64,000 bases of DNA from Clostridia bacterium. GTDB lineage: Bacteria; Bacillota; Clostridia; Christensenellales; Aristaeellaceae. A program made the translations under genes and the position numbers. The notes below the pieces were generated by a model. It was given only the letters and a program-made list of their open reading frames with translations. It ran no database searches and was not told the DNA's origin. Where the stretch lies: the NCBI GenBank assembly GCA_017397895.1, contig JAFQHP010000009.1:62001-126000 (forward strand), written 5' to 3'. How positions within the stretch are numbered: the first letter of the stretch is position 1; each line of letters starts with the position of its first letter. Shown here piece by piece: positions 42,757-50,929 of this stretch.

Positions 42757-44202
42757 TTACGGCAAATTGTCCAGCAGATACAGGGCGGTCTTTTCCAGAT
42801 AATACAGCCCGGTGCCGTTGACCGTCATCACGGCGTGCAGGCTGTCGTATGGGTAAAACGCCACCTGCCGCTGCCCCGCACTGCCAAGCAAAGTTACCGT
42901 TGCCAACGGTTCACCCTCCGCTTGCCAGCCTTCCTTCACCCGGCCGGAAAGCTTCAGCCGGTTCAATTGCACATACCAGGAAAGGAAGGAAGAAGCATCC
43001 ATCCCCTTTCCGTCCTTTTTCACCTGCGCATCATAGAGCGTCCGGCCGTATTCATCAGTTTTGATCTGGTTATCCGCCCCCACGCTTTCCACCATTTCCA
43101 CCTGGTATACCGCTTCTCCCTTTTCGGTTTTCACCGACAAGCTCTGCAGCTTTTCCACAGTGATATTCATAGGCGTTTGGGACAGATACTCCGCCGGCTG
43201 CATTTCCTTCCAGAACCCCAGCAGGAAATTGCTGGCCTTATACACACCGCCCTCCCAGCATACATACACAGCGCTTTCGCCGTTGTCCTTGCCAAGAAGC
43301 AGGGTATATTTTGTTTCCGGCACATCAATGGTTACCTGTTCGCTGTCCTGAGTTACGCCGGTGATGATGCTGGGGGCCTGGGTGATCACCACGGTTAGCG
43401 CCGGCGCATCCAGCCCCAGGGCTGCAAGGTCGTTTTCCTCCGGCTTTCCCAGGTACGCTTCAAAGGCCATCCTGCCGATATTGGACAAAAGGGTGTTCAC
43501 CTTGGCCTCATTTGCCGGGTATTCCCAGGGCGCTTCCATCCGGAACCCGTCATGGGTGTACTGCAGGGAAAGCGTTACCTCCCCCGTTACATCCACCCGG
43601 TCGATCAGATCCGTCTGCAGCTGCGGCTGCTCAAAATACCGCAGGTATTCCGCATCATGGAACAGCACATCGCAGGGCTCTGCCAGCACCGTATACAGCA
43701 CCCCGTCCGCCAGGCAGTAATACTGGGGCAAATCCGTCTGGGGCACATAATCGCCAAAGGAAATTTCCTTTTTCGTCCCGTCTGCCAGCGTCAGCACCGC
43801 TTTCAGTTCCGGCTCCTCCAGCCCGAAAGCGGCCAGGGGCACGTCCGTTTCATCCGTCCTGCCGATCACTTCCTGGGCCTCCAGGCGCCCTGCCGCCTCC
43901 AGCATTTCCTCCACCACATCGTCCCTCAGCTGCATATCCTCCTGCCCCATCAGCCGCATCCCTCTTTCGGTGCGCACCAGGGGGTAGGATATGCTGTCTT
44001 TGGGAGAAATGATCAGGCCCTCTATTTCATCCGCATCATAGGAAGCGATCCATATCTGTTCCGCCGCTTCGATCGGGGGCAGCGGCTTTTCCCGCAGCAG
44101 GAAATAAGCCCCTGTGCACAATAGCACCAGCGCCGCTCCCATCAGCAGCACCCGGCTCATTTTTCTGTCTTTTCTTCCTTTTTTCCGGGGTACTTTTTCC
44201 AT
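42757..44202 (-). CDS. DUF4340 domain protein of a GldF/GldG-like ABC operon
   Basis: A 481-residue membrane-anchored protein. A basic N terminus (RKKGRKDRK) precedes one TM helix (about 16-34), and the long extracytoplasmic part is made of repeated DUF4340-like beta units (EEPELKAVLTLADGTKKEISFGD, PALTVVITQ, YTLLLGKDNGESAVYV). DUF4340 genes typically follow GldG homologues. It starts 6 bases after GldG; the 44202 ATG has a poor RBS and the ATG at 44160 (after AAGGAAG) is an alternative that removes the basic leader. Its role is presumed structural or regulatory for the transporter. Confidence 0.85.
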   Translation of the reverse strand: MEKVPRKKGRKDRKMSRVLLMGAALVLLCTGAYFLLREKPLPPIEAAEQIWIASYDADEIEGLIISPKDSISYPLVRTERGMRLMGQEDMQLRDDVVEEMLEAAGRLEAQEVIGRTDETDVPLAAFGLEEPELKAVLTLADGTKKEISFGDYVPQTDLPQYYCLADGVLYTVLAEPCDVLFHDAEYLRYFEQPQLQTDLIDRVDVTGEVTLSLQYTHDGFRMEAPWEYPANEAKVNTLLSNIGRMAFEAYLGKPEENDLAALGLDAPALTVVITQAPSIITGVTQDSEQVTIDVPETKYTLLLGKDNGESAVYVCWEGGVYKASNFLLGFWKEMQPAEYLSQTPMNITVEKLQSLSVKTEKGEAVYQVEMVESVGADNQIKTDEYGRTLYDAQVKKDGKGMDASSFLSWYVQLNRLKLSGRVKEGWQAEGEPLATVTLLGSAGQRQVAFYPYDSLHAVMTVNGTGLYYLEKTALYLLDNLP

Positions 44203-44208
44203 CCTGTT

Positions 44209-45675
44209 TTACCGGCTCTTTCTGGGCAGCAGCACAAGCAGCGCCCCGCATAGGATCAATAGCGGAAGCATAATCACCACAATCACCGCCGGGGTGATGC
44301 TGGTGAGCTTCAGGCCCTCACGAAGGGCATTCTTGGGCACAATATCCAGGTTCACAGGGCTCTTCCCCTGCAAGGTGCGCAGCATTTGCAGGAAAAAGGA
44401 AGAAGCATGGGTATTGTTCTGCAGCCAATAATCGGTGAGCACATCCACATTGCCGATGATCAGCGCGTGGGAAATTTGCCCGTCCTCAAACATCTTGTCC
44501 GTCCATACGGCCAGGTTGAAATAGCCGTAGGGGTCGCTTTCCTGCCGGTCCGTGGTATCCAGGCCGTCGCTGAAATCACGGATATAGCTTTTGCCCGTTT
44601 CCAGCACGGGGTATACATTCGTGGCGTCGGTATTGTCCTCAATGATCTCAAAAGCCCGTGCCCCCGGCAGCAGCAGGATGTCCATGGCGCTTTCCATCAG
44701 GGGCAGCGTAGCCGTGGTTTCCTGCATATAGGGCATCAGCCACACCGGGGTATCGGTATAGTAGCTGTCTGTATCGGCTTCATCCGCAATCACAAGGCCG
44801 GGCAAAATTTCCACCCCATAGGCCCGCAGGAGGGCGTTGAAGTTTTCCATGTCCGCAGGGTCGCTGTACTGGGTGGCAATCAGAAAATCGCCCCCCTGCC
44901 GGGCATAGGCCATCAGCTTTTCCAGTTCCTGATCGGTAAAATCAAAATAGGGGCTCAGGATCATCAGCGGGCTTTCGGGGTCCGGTTCATCGGTGCCCAG
45001 CTGCACCCATTTCACCTGATAATTGGCCGATACCAGCAGGCTTTCCATATCCGCAGTATCCGCCTGGGTCAATTCCCCCTGACCGGTAAGAATCTGTACC
45101 ACCGGCAATTCATCCTGGCTCACATACAAAATAGCCTCGGTAACGCTTTTTTCATAGGTCAGCCCCGCCTCGGAAAAGGTACCGGACTGGGTATCGTAAG
45201 AGTACACATAATAATCATCCGCATCCAGCACCCGGGACCTGTCCGTCTCCTGACAATAGATAATCAGGCAATCGGCAGACACCGTGTTTTCACCAATGGC
45301 ATCGGAAAAGCGTTCCAGCAAAACCGGGTTGCGCAGAATGCTCTCCCGGGAAACGGTGACACGATCCGACGCTGCGTCATACCTTTCCAGCATCTGCATC
45401 AGGGTATCGTTCTCCCCCTCCTGCGGGATCACGGCATAGATGTGCACATCCTTTTGCAGCCCTTTCAGCACTGTCCGGGTCACATCCCCCTGCACCGTGG
45501 CGGCATTGAAGGAAAAATCCCCCGTCAGGGCAAAGCGGCTTTCCACATGATCCGCCGCCGCTGCAATGAGGATGCAGATTACCACCGCCAGCACCGTCAG
45601 CGCCACCGAAAAGCCGCCGCAGCGCAGCTTGCGGTTATTTTTTATTTTGTTCAGCCATGCTTTTATCTTTTTCAT
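44209..45675 (-). CDS. GldG-like auxiliary component of an ABC transporter
   Basis: A 488-residue protein with an N-terminal TM (about 23-42) and a C-terminal TM (about 458-480) ending KSR, flanking a large soluble domain. That domain has the ABC-2-type/GldG fold signatures: VTRTVLKGLQKDVHIYAVIPQEGE, LTGQGELTQADTADMESLL, and LMILSPYFDFTDQELEKLMAYARQGGDFLI. Homologues work with an ABC ATPase and permease, in Bacteroidota for gliding but in Bacillota for unknown export or envelope tasks. It lies 2 bases after the permease gene. Confidence 0.87.
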   Translation of the reverse strand: MKKIKAWLNKIKNNRKLRCGGFSVALTVLAVVICILIAAAADHVESRFALTGDFSFNAATVQGDVTRTVLKGLQKDVHIYAVIPQEGENDTLMQMLERYDAASDRVTVSRESILRNPVLLERFSDAIGENTVSADCLIIYCQETDRSRVLDADDYYVYSYDTQSGTFSEAGLTYEKSVTEAILYVSQDELPVVQILTGQGELTQADTADMESLLVSANYQVKWVQLGTDEPDPESPLMILSPYFDFTDQELEKLMAYARQGGDFLIATQYSDPADMENFNALLRAYGVEILPGLVIADEADTDSYYTDTPVWLMPYMQETTATLPLMESAMDILLLPGARAFEIIEDNTDATNVYPVLETGKSYIRDFSDGLDTTDRQESDPYGYFNLAVWTDKMFEDGQISHALIIGNVDVLTDYWLQNNTHASSFFLQMLRTLQGKSPVNLDIVPKNALREGLKLTSITPAVIVVIMLPLLILCGALLVLLPRKSR

Positions 45676-45677
45676 CG

Positions 45678-46388
45678 TCAGGCCTCACTCCACCGCCGGG
45701 CGTCCAGCACCCGCACACTCATAAACAGCATCATGCCGATAAAAATCAGGTTGTACAGCACATTGGCAAAGCCCAATTGCCCCTGGGTAAAGGGCTCAAA
45801 CCGCTGGTAGAGGCTGATAAAGCGCAGGGCGTCTTCCACCGCCTTAATGGTGGTAGCGCCGGCCACCACGTCGGACAGCCACAAAAGCAAGTTCACCCCA
45901 AAGCCCAGCATCACCGCCGTCATCTGGGTTTTGGCAAAGCAGGACACAAACAGATCCAGCGCCAGGTAGCACAGCCCAAGCATGATCAGTCCCAGGTAGC
46001 TCACCGCCACCTCCCCCACATACAAGGTGCCCCAGAAGGCCACAATCACCGCATACACAAAGGTGATCATCACCGTGCAAAGCAGCACCACGGCGGCAGC
46101 CAGGTATTTGCCCACCACCATGCCCGTCAGGGAGCAGGGAGAAGAAAAGAGCAGCTGATCCGTCTTCTGGTGGCGCTCCCCGGCAATCAGCCGCATGGTG
46201 AGCACCGGGGAAAGCAGCATCCACAAATACCCCAGATTGGAAATAAGCAGTGTCAGGTCGCTGGAGCGGGCAAGCAGATTGCCCACCGCAAAAAAGACGC
46301 TGGCCAGCGCCACAAACACGCCCATGAATACATACGCCGCCGGCGTATAAAAATAGCTTTGTATTTCCCGCTTGAAAACGGCCCGCAT
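45678..46388 (-). CDS. ABC-2 type permease (GldF-like)
   Basis: A 236-residue membrane protein with six hydrophobic segments. It has the ABC-2 transporter layout: an N-terminal FKREIQSYFYTPAAYVFMGVFV segment, the SNLGYLWMLLSPVLTMRLIAGERHQKTDQLLFSSP loop between TM2 and TM3, then a core of Leu/Val helices. That loop is very characteristic of GldF-type permeases. It is in a four-gene operon with the ATPase upstream (21 bases) and GldG downstream (2 bases). Confidence 0.9.
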   Translation of the reverse strand: MRAVFKREIQSYFYTPAAYVFMGVFVALASVFFAVGNLLARSSDLTLLISNLGYLWMLLSPVLTMRLIAGERHQKTDQLLFSSPCSLTGMVVGKYLAAAVVLLCTVMITFVYAVIVAFWGTLYVGEVAVSYLGLIMLGLCYLALDLFVSCFAKTQMTAVMLGFGVNLLLWLSDVVAGATTIKAVEDALRFISLYQRFEPFTQGQLGFANVLYNLIFIGMMLFMSVRVLDARRWSEA

Positions 46389-46409
46389 GGCAGTTTTTCT
46401 CCTTTACGT

Positions 46410-47330
46410 TTACTGGGCTGTGGTCTGCAAAAAGATTTCTTCCAGGCTTCTTTCCTGGCTCTGCAGCCTTATCAGCGGCGCCTGCAGGGAGGATAGCAGG
46501 GTAAATAGCTCCCTCTCCGCCCCTTCTTCCCGGACGGTCAGCAGCACCTGGGTGGTGCCCGGCTCTCCGCCCCGGATCACTTCCACCTGGGAAAACTTGG
46601 TCAGCGACCGAAGCGGCGCCAGCAGCGCCTGCTCCCCGCCTGCGATCACCGCCCGCAGCTTGTTTTCCCGGGTCTTCAGTTCATTCAGCCCGCTGTCACA
46701 CAGCACCTTGCCATGGTGCAAAATCAGCACCCGGTCGCACACGGACTGCACTTCGCTCAATATATGGGAAGAAAAAATCACCGTATGCCGGCCCCGGAGG
46801 GATAAGATCAATTGCCGCATTTCGCTGGCCTGCCTGGGGTCCAGCCCGGCGGTGGGCTCGTCCAGGATGATCACATCCGGGGTGCCGCACAGCGCCTGGG
46901 CCACGCCCACCCGCTGCCGGAAGCCCTTGGACAGATTGCCGATTTTCCGCCCCAGCACCTCCACAAGCCCGGTCCTTTCCGCCACCTGACGGATGTGCCC
47001 TGCAATGTGCTTTTTTTCTACTTCCTTCAGTTCGCACGCAAAGCGCAGATAGCTTTGCACCGTCATTTCGTCATACAAAGGCGCCGCCTCCGGAAGGTAG
47101 CCAATCATGCGCTTGGCTTCCCTGGGCTGCAGCAGCACATCATGCCCGTCAATCAGCACGCGCCCTTTTGTGGGGGCCAGGCAGCCCGTCATGATATTCA
47201 TGGCCGTGGTTTTGCCGGCGCCGTTTTGCCCAAGCAAACCCAGCACCTGGCCTTTTTTCAGGGTGAAACTCACCTGATCCAATGCCTGGTGCGCACCGTA
47301 ACGCTTGCTGATGCCGTCGAAAATGACCAT
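46410..47330 (-). CDS. ABC transporter ATP-binding protein (GldA-like)
   Basis: A 306-residue ATPase. Walker A is GQNGAGKTT, the Q-loop region is YLPEAAPLYDEM, the signature is LSKGFRQRV, Walker B is VIILDEPTAGLDP and the switch His is in FSSHILSEV. A C-terminal extension of about 90 residues after the NBD is usual for the GldA/drug-export subgroup. The start at 47330 follows AAAGGAGC; a longer frame to 47348 is not needed. It leads the operon and should power the GldF-like permease. Confidence 0.93.
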   Translation of the reverse strand: MVIFDGISKRYGAHQALDQVSFTLKKGQVLGLLGQNGAGKTTAMNIMTGCLAPTKGRVLIDGHDVLLQPREAKRMIGYLPEAAPLYDEMTVQSYLRFACELKEVEKKHIAGHIRQVAERTGLVEVLGRKIGNLSKGFRQRVGVAQALCGTPDVIILDEPTAGLDPRQASEMRQLILSLRGRHTVIFSSHILSEVQSVCDRVLILHHGKVLCDSGLNELKTRENKLRAVIAGGEQALLAPLRSLTKFSQVEVIRGGEPGTTQVLLTVREEGAERELFTLLSSLQAPLIRLQSQERSLEEIFLQTTAQ

Positions 47331-47371
47331 GACGCAGCTCCTTTCCAAAGGGAAATATCCATCCAGTTTGT

Positions 47372-47377
47372 ATTATA
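47372..47377 (-). promoter_or_regulatory. Extended -10 promoter element of the GldA/F/G operon
   Basis: On the minus strand TGGTATAAT is an extended -10 (TGn-TATAAT) about 42 bases before the ATPase start. No good -35 is seen. Confidence 0.5.
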
Positions 47378-47443
47378 CCACATTATCCGCCGTCATGCAT
47401 GAACAAATTGTTAACCCTTTCATTGCCCGCAAAATACCGATAT

Positions 47444-47472
47444 TTGCACATCCGGGCAAAATGTGCTATAAT
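47444..47472 (+). promoter_or_regulatory. Promoter of the anchored unknown protein
   Basis: TTGCAC (47444-47449), 17 bases, TATAAT (47467-47472), 44 bases before the ATG. Confidence 0.75.
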
Positions 47473-47515
47473 ACCTTCCGTTCCCCCGGGAACAGATCAA
47501 AAAGGAGTATGCATT

Positions 47516-47992
47516 ATGTACCGCAATACATTTCCCATGAACGGCAATGTGAACAACCGCCGCCGCTACCGCATTGTGCTGGCACTGTGCCTTGTGTTCA
47601 TGATTGCCACCCTGGTGCTGGCCTTCACCGTGGGCAGCAACAGCGTCTTCCGCAGCAAAACGAACGCTCAATTGGAGCAGCGCACCGTCAACGCCGTTTC
47701 CTCCGCCATTGACGAGGTGAACCGCATGGGCGGCCTGGTCACATCCGGTACCGGCAGCCGCCTGGCCAAAGTGCGCCAGTATGTATACCTGGCAGAGCAG
47801 CTGAACAGCCTGGCCATCAATCTCTCCGGCGAAGGGGCCCGCATGGCGCCCGCTGACGCCTTCACCGCCATCTACAGCGCCCTGGATACCTACGAGGCAC
47901 AAACCCAGGCCGGCACCTCCTCCACCCACGATATTCGCACCCTGCTTCTGTCCCACCTTACTCAATTGCAAACCATTCTGCTGGGAGATTAA
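47516..47992 (+). CDS. Membrane-anchored helical protein of unknown function
   Basis: A 158-residue protein. A basic N region (NNRRRYR) leads to one TM helix (about 19-38, IVLALCLVFMIATLVLAFTV), predicted to leave a helical domain outside. That domain is rich in Ala/Leu/Gln heptad-like spacing (TNAQLEQRTVNAVSSAIDEV, LSHLTQLQTILLG), so a coiled coil or helical bundle is likely. AAAGGAG precedes the start, and a longer frame from 47399 is rejected for that reason. Its last 35 bases overlap the end of spoIIR on the other strand. No family was recognised. Confidence 0.72.
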   Translation: MYRNTFPMNGNVNNRRRYRIVLALCLVFMIATLVLAFTVGSNSVFRSKTNAQLEQRTVNAVSSAIDEVNRMGGLVTSGTGSRLAKVRQYVYLAEQLNSLAINLSGEGARMAPADAFTAIYSALDTYEAQTQAGTSSTHDIRTLLLSHLTQLQTILLGD

Positions 47993-48383
47993 AAAGCCCC
48001 GCCAGCCAGGAAAGAACGGGAAAGGTGATCTGCACTTCTTCCCCCGCCCTTCCTCCGCCGGCCCAACAGGCACTGCCGGGGTACAAAACGCCCCACCAGT
48101 TTCTCCCCTGCCCCTGCCCGATGGTGATGTACACCGTCTTGGCAGGGGCTGTGTTTTTATCCGGCTGCCAGATTCTTTCTGACACCCGGCAATCGGGAAA
48201 AAATGCCTCCAGCTTTTCCGTATCCGGCCAGCAGGCAATAGCTGCGTTTCGAACCAGCATTTTCTCCCGCTGGGCAGATGGGCTGTCATCCCTTGCCACC
48301 ACCCGCATATACCGTATTTCTTCCCCCGCCGCACCGGACAAAGCCAATCCCATACACATCATCCATACCAGCAAAAAACGCAT
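47958..48383 (-). CDS. spoIIR: Compact stage II sporulation protein R homologue
   Basis: A 141-residue exported protein. Residues 1-20 are a signal peptide ending SGAAG. The mature part keeps SpoIIR hallmarks: YMRVVARDDSPSAQREKMLVRNA (the RVIANSDSP-like start), YITIGQGQGRNWWGVLYP (the GEGxGxNWWCVLFP block) and a final hydrophobic segment. Usual SpoIIR is about 200 residues; the middle helical part seems shortened by roughly 50. The protein normally signals SpoIIGA to process pro-sigma-E in the mother cell. Its RBS and ATG lie in one arm of a terminator hairpin (see 48373-48415). Tail-to-tail overlap with the 47516 gene. Confidence 0.72.
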   Translation of the reverse strand: MRFLLVWMMCMGLALSGAAGEEIRYMRVVARDDSPSAQREKMLVRNAAIACWPDTEKLEAFFPDCRVSERIWQPDKNTAPAKTVYITIGQGQGRNWWGVLYPGSACWAGGGRAGEEVQITFPVLSWLAGLFNLPAEWFAIE

Positions 48384-48415
48384 CCTTTCCCCTCCTTTTC
48401 AGGGGTTAGGATGCG
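48373..48415 (-). terminator. Terminator hairpin overlapping the spoIIR RBS and start codon
   Basis: Arms 48379-48393 and 48401-48415 are complementary at 13 of 15 positions (a 2x2 internal mismatch), with a 7-base loop. On the minus strand they are followed by TTTTTT. The downstream arm holds the SpoIIR RBS (GGAGGGGAAAGG) and the ATG. It could stop transcripts of the lactonase and also hide the spoIIR start. A TATAAT-like hexamer (plus 48430-48435) just upstream may be a spoIIR promoter. Confidence 0.7.
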
Positions 48416-48442
48416 CATTGCATTCAATGATTATACACGTTG

Positions 48443-49447
48443 TTACATTTCACGGACGATCATCAGGCTCACCGCGCCCGGGATGTGCACCTGCGAAAGC
48501 GGCACGCCGTTTTCGTTCATGAAGGAAACGGTGCCGCTATTTTGCTGGGCCAGCAAAAAGCCGCCGTGATGCAACAAAAAATCCCGGGGGAAGGTGCCGG
48601 GGGTGCGGATGAAGAAGGGCTTTTCCAGGGTGCCCCCCGCCTGCTTTTTGAACACAGCAATGCTGTCATGGCCCCGGTTGGAAAGGTACACATGGCCCGC
48701 ATCCTGCCGCACGGCGGCCGCCGTATTGGTGGGGCCCCGATAGCCTGCCGGCAGAGAGGACAGCGTCTGCACGCACTGCCATGCGCCGCCCTTCATTTCG
48801 TAGCGGCTCATCCAGCCGTCCAATTCCCCCACCAGATAGAACGCATCCGGCCCGTCAAATATCAGATGCCGGGGCCCGCTGCCCGCCTGGCAGGCAATTT
48901 CCTCCAGCAGGGTGAGGGTGCCGTCGTTTTCAGCCTGATAGATAACTACCTGATCCGCCCCCAGGTCACACAGGAACAATTCCTTCGTGCCCGGCCGGAA
49001 GGATACCTGATGGGCATGGGTGCGCTCCTGGCGGTCCTTTTGCGGGCCAAGCGGCGCCTGATGCTCCAGGTACTGGATGCAGGGCAGAATATTGCCCGCA
49101 TCATCCAGGGGAAACACCGCCACCGTGCCGTCGGAATAATTGGCGGAGTAAAGGAAGGTTTCCTCTTCGTTCAGGCAAAGATGGCAGTTGCCAAGGCCCG
49201 GGTCATCCTGCCTGGATACCAGGCGAAGCTTCTCATCCTGCCAGCGGTATGCCGCCACACAGGCATGGGCCCCGTCCTCCTGGGTGGCGGAAACATAAAT
49301 CAGGCCGCTTTTTTTGCCTTGCTCCGCCCAGATGGGGTCCTTCACCTGACTGTTCGCATCCACAATGTCCATCTGGTCACCGGTCATGCGCACCATAGCC
49401 AGGCCCGGCCCCCCCATAAAGGTATAGCTGCCCACCAAGATCAGCAT
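48443..49447 (-). CDS. Lactonase family protein (6-phosphogluconolactonase/YbhE-like propeller)
   Basis: A 334-residue seven-bladed beta-propeller. Family features are the opening MLILVGSYT, GNCHLCLNEEETFLYSANYSDGTVAVF (the N-blade His/Tyr-Asn-Ser motif), RTHAHQVSFRPG (conserved HAHQ), GSGPRHLIF and YLSNRGHDSIAVF. In E. coli the homologue Pgl hydrolyses 6-phosphogluconolactone. The Bacillota members are diverse, so the exact lactone is uncertain. It follows the glycosyltransferase by 17 bases and is followed by the terminator that overlaps spoIIR. Confidence 0.9.
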   Translation of the reverse strand: MLILVGSYTFMGGPGLAMVRMTGDQMDIVDANSQVKDPIWAEQGKKSGLIYVSATQEDGAHACVAAYRWQDEKLRLVSRQDDPGLGNCHLCLNEEETFLYSANYSDGTVAVFPLDDAGNILPCIQYLEHQAPLGPQKDRQERTHAHQVSFRPGTKELFLCDLGADQVVIYQAENDGTLTLLEEIACQAGSGPRHLIFDGPDAFYLVGELDGWMSRYEMKGGAWQCVQTLSSLPAGYRGPTNTAAAVRQDAGHVYLSNRGHDSIAVFKKQAGGTLEKPFFIRTPGTFPRDFLLHHGGFLLAQQNSGTVSFMNENGVPLSQVHIPGAVSLMIVREM

Positions 49448-49464
49448 AGCATTTCCTCCATCGG

Positions 49465-50652
49465 TCAGATCATTCGGTAGTATTTCTTGGTCAGCTTGCC
49501 CTCTTTGTTCAGGGCAATCAGCCGCTCATAGCGTTCCACTGCGTTTTCCATCAGCTTTTCCCAGGGCACAGGAATGGTTTCTTGTGCGCACAGGCTGATG
49601 CGCCGCAGGGTTTCCTTATCCTCCAGCACTCCGCTGAGCACATCCCGCAGGCTTTCCGCCGTGTTTTCGCACAGGTAGCCGTTGTGCATATCCTGCACCA
49701 CATCGGCGGCGCAGCTGCCCCGCACCAGCACGCTGGGGGTGCCCATCACCGCCGCCTCCCGGATCACCATGGGGGCGCTGTCGTACAGGGACGGGAAGGC
49801 AAATACATCCGCCCGGGCATACAGCCCGTCAAGCAGCTTCATGTCGGTAATGTGGCCGGCCAGATGGGTGCAGGGCTTCAGGCCCAGTTGATAGATGGTT
49901 TCTTCAATTTCCTTCATATCCGGCCCCTGCCCTGCCAGCACCAGGTGGAAATGCTTTCCTTCCTTGCGCAAAAGAGCACAGGCCCGCAATACCGTTTCGA
50001 TGTTCTTTTTCCAGTTCATCTGGCCCACAAACAGGAACACCGGGTCATTCCCCAACTGCCAGCGGCGGTTCACCTCATCAATGGCGTCCTTTTCCACCAT
50101 CCGCATGGCCACGCCGTTTGGCATCACCTGGATATCCCCTTCATAGCCATAACTGCGCAGCACGTCCGCCGTGCTGTCACCCACGGCCCACACTTCGTCG
50201 CACCGTTCAAAATAATCCACCACAAACTTAGTACCCAGCCGGGCAATTGTTTCGGACTTGGTAGCCTTCAGAAAATCATCATAATATTTGGAATGGAAGG
50301 TGCCCACCAGGGGAATTTTGCGCTGCACCGAAAGCCGCAGCGCTTCGCTGCCGGCGGTAAAGGGGCTGTGGGCATGGACAATATCCAAAGGTACCATGCG
50401 CATCCGTTTTCTGTAATGCGGGTCCATGGGTGCTTCGCCCTGCTTGTACTGCTTCATGCCGGGCAGGGGTGCGGCCTTGTAATCCACAATCTCAAAGGGC
50501 AGCCCGCCCCGGAAGCCTGTGTCATACATGGGGCAGCCCACCGTCACCTGGTGGCCCAGCTTGGACAATGTTTCCGCATACGCCAGGGCCACACGGCCCA
50601 CGCCGTCCACAATGGGCAAAAACGTATCGGTAAACTGACCGATTTTCAGCAT
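49465..50652 (-). CDS. Glycosyltransferase family 4 (diacylglycerol/phosphatidylinositol glycosyltransferase-like)
   Basis: A 395-residue GT-B enzyme. The N-terminal half starts MLKIGQFTDTFLPIVDGVGRV, the typical opening of glycolipid-making GT4 enzymes such as 1,2-diacylglycerol 3-glucosyltransferase. HAHSPF, FVGQMNWKKNIETVL and AFPSLYDSAPMVIREAAVMGTP (the E-x7-E nucleotide-sugar motif) follow. No TM is present, so it is peripheral on the membrane. The start follows AGGAGGT; a longer frame to 50706 overlaps the -10. It is the first gene of the unit with the lactonase. Confidence 0.9.
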   Translation of the reverse strand: MLKIGQFTDTFLPIVDGVGRVALAYAETLSKLGHQVTVGCPMYDTGFRGGLPFEIVDYKAAPLPGMKQYKQGEAPMDPHYRKRMRMVPLDIVHAHSPFTAGSEALRLSVQRKIPLVGTFHSKYYDDFLKATKSETIARLGTKFVVDYFERCDEVWAVGDSTADVLRSYGYEGDIQVMPNGVAMRMVEKDAIDEVNRRWQLGNDPVFLFVGQMNWKKNIETVLRACALLRKEGKHFHLVLAGQGPDMKEIEETIYQLGLKPCTHLAGHITDMKLLDGLYARADVFAFPSLYDSAPMVIREAAVMGTPSVLVRGSCAADVVQDMHNGYLCENTAESLRDVLSGVLEDKETLRRISLCAQETIPVPWEKLMENAVERYERLIALNKEGKLTKKYYRMI

Positions 50653-50677
50653 GTAAAAACACCTCCTGATGAGGTAG

Positions 50678-50706
50678 ATTATACACGAAATGCAAATAAA
50701 TAGCAA
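50678..50706 (-). promoter_or_regulatory. Promoter of the glycosyltransferase unit
   Basis: On the minus strand TTGCTA (plus 50701-50706), 17 bases, TATAAT (50678-50683). Confidence 0.7.
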
Positions 50707-50850
50707 TCCTTTCCCCCTTCATGCAACAATGAAAGAACATTTTCGCCCATCTTTTGCACGTTTCGTCTTTTTTCACGGCAGTAAAAAAGGCACAGCCTCA
50801 ATAAATCCAATCAGCCCCATTGCGCCGTCAGGCAGGAAACAGCTGCTTAT

Positions 50851-50879
50851 TTGACAAATACCCCCTGCTCATATACAAT
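50851..50879 (+). promoter_or_regulatory. Promoter of the sigma/anti-sigma operon
   Basis: TTGACA (50851-50856), 17 bases, TACAAT (50874-50879). This is a housekeeping-type promoter rather than an ECF-type GGAAC/CGTC promoter, so the operon may not be solely autoregulated. Confidence 0.75.
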
Positions 50880-50929
50880 GTGAATTATCATTCAACGCTT
50901 TCAAACAAAAGAAAGGAGGCGCATTTTCT

